Assembly (NCBI GenBank): GCA_002305235.1
Contig: DBQL01000059.1
Location: forward strand, 1 to 10,380
DNA from: Prevotella sp. UBA1395
Lineage (GTDB): Bacteria; Bacteroidota; Bacteroidia; Bacteroidales; Bacteroidaceae
Direction: 5' to 3'
DNA: 10,380 nt
The notes below the pieces were generated by a model. It saw nothing but the letters and a program-made list of their open reading frames with translations, had not been told where the DNA came from and made no database searches. The translations under genes and the position numbers were made by a program. Positions 6,172 to 10,380 of the stretch are shown here, piece after piece; the first letter of the stretch is position 1; each line of letters opens with the position of its first letter.

Positions 6172-6444
6172 ATGAGTAACAAGTATTGCCAAAGTTGTGG
6201 CATGCCACTCAAGCGTGACCCTGAGTCGGGTGGCACAAATGCCGACGGAAGCAGGAGCGAGGAGTATTGCAGCTACTGCTACAAGGCCGGCGCGTTCACC
6301 TATCCTTGTGACGACGTGAGAGAGTTTCAGGAACACTGCCGAAAAATGATGATCGCGGGCGGGCATCACCCGTTCACGGCTTGGCTGTTCACCCGGGGCA
6401 TGAGACGTCTGCCGCGATGGAAGAACGCCCATCGGCAGAGGTGA
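6172..6444 (+). CDS. Small zinc-ribbon protein (putative zinc ribbon domain, PF12674 type)
   Basis: This complete 90-residue protein has two CxxC pairs, Cys6/Cys9 in 'YCQSCGMPL' and Cys33/Cys36 in 'YCSYCY', with 'GGTNADGS' at 20-27 between them. The C-terminal part ends in 'FTRGMRRLPRWK'. This is the standard full-length layout of the 'putative zinc ribbon' family, short cytoplasmic proteins expected to bind one zinc ion. The family's cellular role is not established. Cys46 is an extra cysteine outside the pairs. The ATG at 6172 directly precedes the first motif, so the start is well fixed. The 118 bp between the preceding terminator and this ATG hold no exact TAnnTTTG box. The gene appears to be a single-gene unit with a likely terminator at 6531-6561. 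Confidence 0.88.
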   Translation: MSNKYCQSCGMPLKRDPESGGTNADGSRSEEYCSYCYKAGAFTYPCDDVREFQEHCRKMMIAGGHHPFTAWLFTRGMRRLPRWKNAHRQR

Positions 6445-6530
6445 GACGCCTGTTTTCCGGACATGGAGAAGCAAGAGCGACTGACCGGTTCGCGGAGTCG
6501 TGGTGGCATGTGAAATGTAAGGAAAACGGC

Positions 6531-6561
6531 AAGGATTTTAACATTTCAAAATCTTCTTTTT
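6531..6561 (+). terminator. Likely terminator of the zinc-ribbon gene
   Basis: AAGGATTTT (6531-6539) pairs with AAAATCTT (6548-6555) over 8 bp with one bulged G, around an 8-nt loop, and is followed by CTTTTT. It is AT-rich and weaker than the terminator at 5990-6053, but correctly placed about 90 bp after the stop. Confidence 0.55.
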
Positions 6562-6657
6562 AGAAATCCCATCATCGATTTTTGAGGGTTTTCGGCAGGG
6601 CGGAGGGGCCGTTATCATGGTTTTTCCGTGCCAAAACGTGATTCTGCCCGTGCGAAT

Positions 6658-6686
6658 GCTATGGTTTCGCAAGACGAAACGATAGC
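6658..6686. repeat. Inverted repeat (12-bp arms, one mismatch)
   Basis: GCTATGGTTTCG at 6658-6669 faces CGAAACGATAGC at 6675-6686 around a CAAGA loop; 11 of 12 positions pair. A second stem-loop follows after 7 bp at 6694-6717. The pair lies far from any start codon and does not have the T-run of a terminator. Confidence 0.65.
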
Positions 6687-6932
6687 CATCATGATGCGAA
6701 AAGGCTCTTTTCGGCATGCGTAAAGATGCTTTTCGCGTGGGTTGAAGGCGCAAACCATGCACGAAACAGAGGTTTGTGTTTGTAACTTATTGATTTGTAA
6801 GCAATTGTTAAGAAGTCTCATTTTGGGCGTATTTGCGGCCGAAGAGGCGGCCGATGGATAAAAATCGAAAACGAACAACCGTTTTGTCCTGAAAAATACA
6901 GGTAATTTTCCCTCTGTCGGGGTATATACGAC

Positions 6933-6966
6933 GCAAGCCGCGCCGAGGGTCTCGGCAACGGCTTGC
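6933..6966 (-). terminator. Strong hairpin downstream of the xylanase-esterase gene
   Basis: GCAAGCCG (6933-6940) pairs with CGGCTTGC (6959-6966), and inside it GCCGAG (6942-6947) pairs with CTCGGC (6951-6956), giving 14 bp around a 3-nt loop with a small internal bulge. It lies about 55 bp past the stop of the leftward xylanase-esterase gene. No T-run follows on the minus strand, so it may end transcription or protect the mRNA 3' end. Confidence 0.45.
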
Positions 6967-7020
6967 TGATGTGGCGACGGCCGCGGTGATGCGCCGTGGG
7001 CCTTAGGAAGAGGCGTGTCG

Positions 7021-9201
<2,181 letters not shown>

Positions 9202-9231
9202 TTAGGATTTATAGTTTAAGCTGATTGTTTA

Positions 9232-9239
9232 CAAAGTTA
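9232..9239 (-). promoter_or_regulatory. -7 box of the xylanase-esterase promoter
   Basis: Read on the minus strand the bases are TAACTTTG, an exact TAnnTTTG match 42 bp before the ATG at 9189. No clear -33 TTTG is seen at the usual distance; a T-rich tract (plus strand 9258-9265) lies upstream of it. Confidence 0.6.
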
Positions 9240-9361
9240 GTCGTTTTGGCGTAACCTTTTTTTTCAACTTGTTGCAATTCTTATTATATATGTCAAAAGT
9301 TTACGAAAAAGGGTCGATTCTGTGGGGTTGGCACCCGGAATCGAAGATAATTCGGGCAAAA

Positions 9362-9393
9362 ATTGCGTGAAACTTGAATTTTGTTTAATTTTG
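9362..9393 (+). promoter_or_regulatory. Promoter of the ZIP transporter gene
   Basis: TAATTTTG at 9386-9393 is an exact TAnnTTTG -7 box, with ATTG at 9362-9365 as a -33 element after a 20-bp spacer. Transcription would begin near 9400, giving a leader of about 77 nt before ATG 9477. The box lies inside the longer open frame that starts at 9381, which argues for the internal ATG. Confidence 0.65.
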
Positions 9394-9410
9394 CAATTGT
9401 AAGCATCAAT

Positions 9411-9446
9411 GGCCTCCGGCCGGTCCGCGACGCGGTCGGCGGGGCC
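9411..9446 (+). promoter_or_regulatory. GC-rich hairpin in the 5' leader of the ZIP gene
   Basis: GGCC-T-CC (9411-9417) pairs with GGGGCC (9441-9446), GCCG (9419-9422) with CGGC (9437-9440), and CCGC (9425-9428) with GCGG (9432-9435) around a GAC loop. That makes 14 base pairs, all G-C, with small bulges. It ends 30 nt before the start codon, so it would be transcribed in the leader. It matches no riboswitch class I recognise. Confidence 0.5.
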
Positions 9447-9476
9447 GAGTTTCGCATCAAACAGAAGAATCAAGCA

Positions 9477-10256
9477 ATGACAGGAATCATACTTACATTA
9501 TTAATACCGTTTCTCGGAACGGCCCTCGGGTCGGCGTTTGTGTTTTTCATGAAAGACGAGATGCCCTCCGGCGTGCAGAAAGCGCTGTTGGGTTTTGCCT
9601 CCGGCGTGATGGTGGCGGCCTCCATCTGGTCGCTGCTCATCCCGAGCATGGATATGTCTGCCTCGATGGGCAAGTTCATGGTGGTTCCCGCTGCCATAGG
9701 TCTTTTGGCGGGCATGGGCTTTCTCTTGCTCATAGATATGCTCACGCCACACCTGCACCTCGGCGATTCGCATCCCGAAGGACCCAAGGCCCATCTTTCC
9801 AAGGTGGCCATGCTGTCGTTGGCGGTGACTATCCACAATTTCCCCGAAGGCATGGCTGTGGGTGTCGTGGTAGCCGGAGCGTTGCAGGGTGGCGAGTGGA
9901 TCTCGGCGGCCGGAGCAATGGCAATGGCGCTCGGTATAGCCATTCAGAACATTCCCGAGGGTGCCATCATCTCCATGCCGATGAAGGCTGCCGGCGGCAG
10001 CAGGCTTAAATCGTTTGCGATGGGCACACTCAGTGGGGCGGTAGAGCCGCTTGGCGCGGTGATGGTCATATTGCTCGCGTCGGTCATGCAGCCCATTCTG
10101 CCTTACCTCTTGGCCTTTGCGGCCGGTGCCATGATGTATGTGGTCATCGAGGAACTCATCCCCGAGGCTTCGGCAGGCAAGCATTCCAACTGGTCGACCA
10201 TAGGCTTTGCCATTGGTTTTGTGCTGATGATGGTACTCGATGTGGTGCTGGCATGA
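9477..10256 (+). CDS. ZIP-family divalent metal transporter, GufA/ZupT-like
   Basis: This 259-residue inner-membrane protein is expected to bring zinc (possibly also iron or manganese) into the cytoplasm. About eight hydrophobic segments can be seen: roughly 3-24, 36-55, 67-87, 107-133, 142-168, 178-202, 206-224 and 240-258. The metal-site signature of the GufA branch is complete: His120, Asn121 and Glu124 in 'HNFPEG' (TM4), Gln157, Asn158 and Glu161 in 'QNIPEG' (TM5), and Glu190 in 'GAVEPLG' (TM6). A short His-containing loop (His92, His94, His99) between TM3 and TM4 is usual for the family. ATG 9477 starts the first membrane helix; the frame runs upstream to 9381 but that part overlaps the promoter and the leader hairpin. 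It is divergent from the xylanase-esterase gene and ends with a terminator, so it is probably transcribed alone. Confidence 0.93.
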   Translation: MTGIILTLLIPFLGTALGSAFVFFMKDEMPSGVQKALLGFASGVMVAASIWSLLIPSMDMSASMGKFMVVPAAIGLLAGMGFLLLIDMLTPHLHLGDSHPEGPKAHLSKVAMLSLAVTIHNFPEGMAVGVVVAGALQGGEWISAAGAMAMALGIAIQNIPEGAIISMPMKAAGGSRLKSFAMGTLSGAVEPLGAVMVILLASVMQPILPYLLAFAAGAMMYVVIEELIPEASAGKHSNWSTIGFAIGFVLMMVLDVVLA

Positions 10257-10341
10257 CATGCCCCACCGCTGCGCTTCATGAGTCATTCTAAGGGCATCAT
10301 GAGGGCAGGCCTGTGGTTTTGCGCCGGTTGGTTGATGATCT

Positions 10342-10377
10342 CATGAAACCTTGCAGATGGTTTCATGGCGTGTTTTT
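10342..10377 (+). terminator. Terminator downstream of the ZIP transporter gene
   Basis: A perfect 9-bp stem (CATGAAACC at 10342-10350 with its complement at 10359-10367) around an 8-nt loop is followed after five bases by TTTTT (10373-10377). It lies about 85 bp after the stop. Nothing else is seen in 10257-10341. Confidence 0.6.
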
Positions 10378-10380
10378 CAT

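Larger units (their letters stand above)
6562..7020. other. 459-bp gene-free stretch rich in inverted repeats
   Basis: No reading frame here has family character; a minus-strand frame running through it (to 7112) overlaps the xylanase-esterase end and looks like chance. It holds stem-loops at 6658-6686, 6694-6717 (ATGCGAAAAG with CTTTTC-G-GCAT), 6836-6853 (CGGCCG twice), about 6870-6887 (AAAACG/CGTTTT) and 6933-6966. It also has an AT-rich segment at about 6775-6815. The left part (about 6598-6830) may be a dispersed intergenic element. Confidence 0.5.

Noticed and set aside
9381..9476. Longer N-terminus for the ZIP transporter (32 more residues)
   Set aside because: It overlaps the -7 box and the leader hairpin; the first transmembrane helix begins right after ATG 9477.
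9501..10286. 261-codon minus-strand frame opposite the ZIP gene
   Set aside because: It is His/Arg-rich without any motif; it is the shadow of the ZIP coding frame.

Overview
The window looks like chromosome of a relatively GC-rich member of the Bacteroidota, most likely a Prevotella-like species (Prevotellaceae). The signs are several -7 boxes of the Bacteroidota type TAnnTTTG close upstream of genes, start codons without Shine-Dalgarno sequences, and carbohydrate-active enzymes with typical Bacteroides/Prevotella domain layouts. I see no rRNA, tRNA, CRISPR array, transposase, integrase or phage gene.

Layout. (1) 1-585: C-terminal end of a large glycoside hydrolase, probably GH2-type, closed by a strong hairpin at 620-660 that can also serve the convergent gene at 733-1224 (minus, small DUF4112 membrane protein). 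(2) 1323-4018: a divergent pair of an AraC-family regulator (minus) and a secreted GH29 alpha-L-fucosidase (plus) sharing a ~200-bp control region. (3) 4324-5037: a short-chain dehydrogenase/reductase (SDR) behind a 305-bp gap. (4) 5177-6053: a complete transcription unit (promoter, ~150-nt leader, gene, terminator) for a probably exported protein. It joins a small Cys/His module to a lysine/alanine-rich, histone H1-like tail, and its signal-peptide start is put out of frame by one missing A in an A6 run. (5) 6172-6444: a small zinc-ribbon protein. (6) 6562-7020: a gene-free stretch rich in inverted repeats. (7) 7021-9189 (minus): a secreted two-enzyme protein, GH10 xylanase plus CE1-type (feruloyl) esterase, with the architecture of Prevotella ruminicola Xyn10D-Fae1A. 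(8) 9362-10377: a ZIP/GufA-type metal transporter with its own promoter, a strong GC-rich hairpin in its leader and a terminator.

How the genes fit together. Three genes (GH2-type, GH29, GH10-CE1) point to breakdown of plant cell-wall and fucosylated glycans. The AraC protein is the natural candidate regulator of the fucosidase because the two are divergent. No SusC/SusD pair is present, so this is not a complete polysaccharide utilization locus. The SDR could act on a released sugar, but nothing in the sequence proves that. The ZIP transporter, zinc ribbon and DUF4112 protein look like unlinked housekeeping or accessory genes.

The least ordinary item is the Cys/His plus H1-like protein at 5368-5955 with its out-of-frame signal-peptide start. 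Second are the leader hairpin of the ZIP gene and the inverted-repeat-rich stretch at 6598-6830, which resembles a dispersed intergenic element. I did not find a clearly new multi-gene system.
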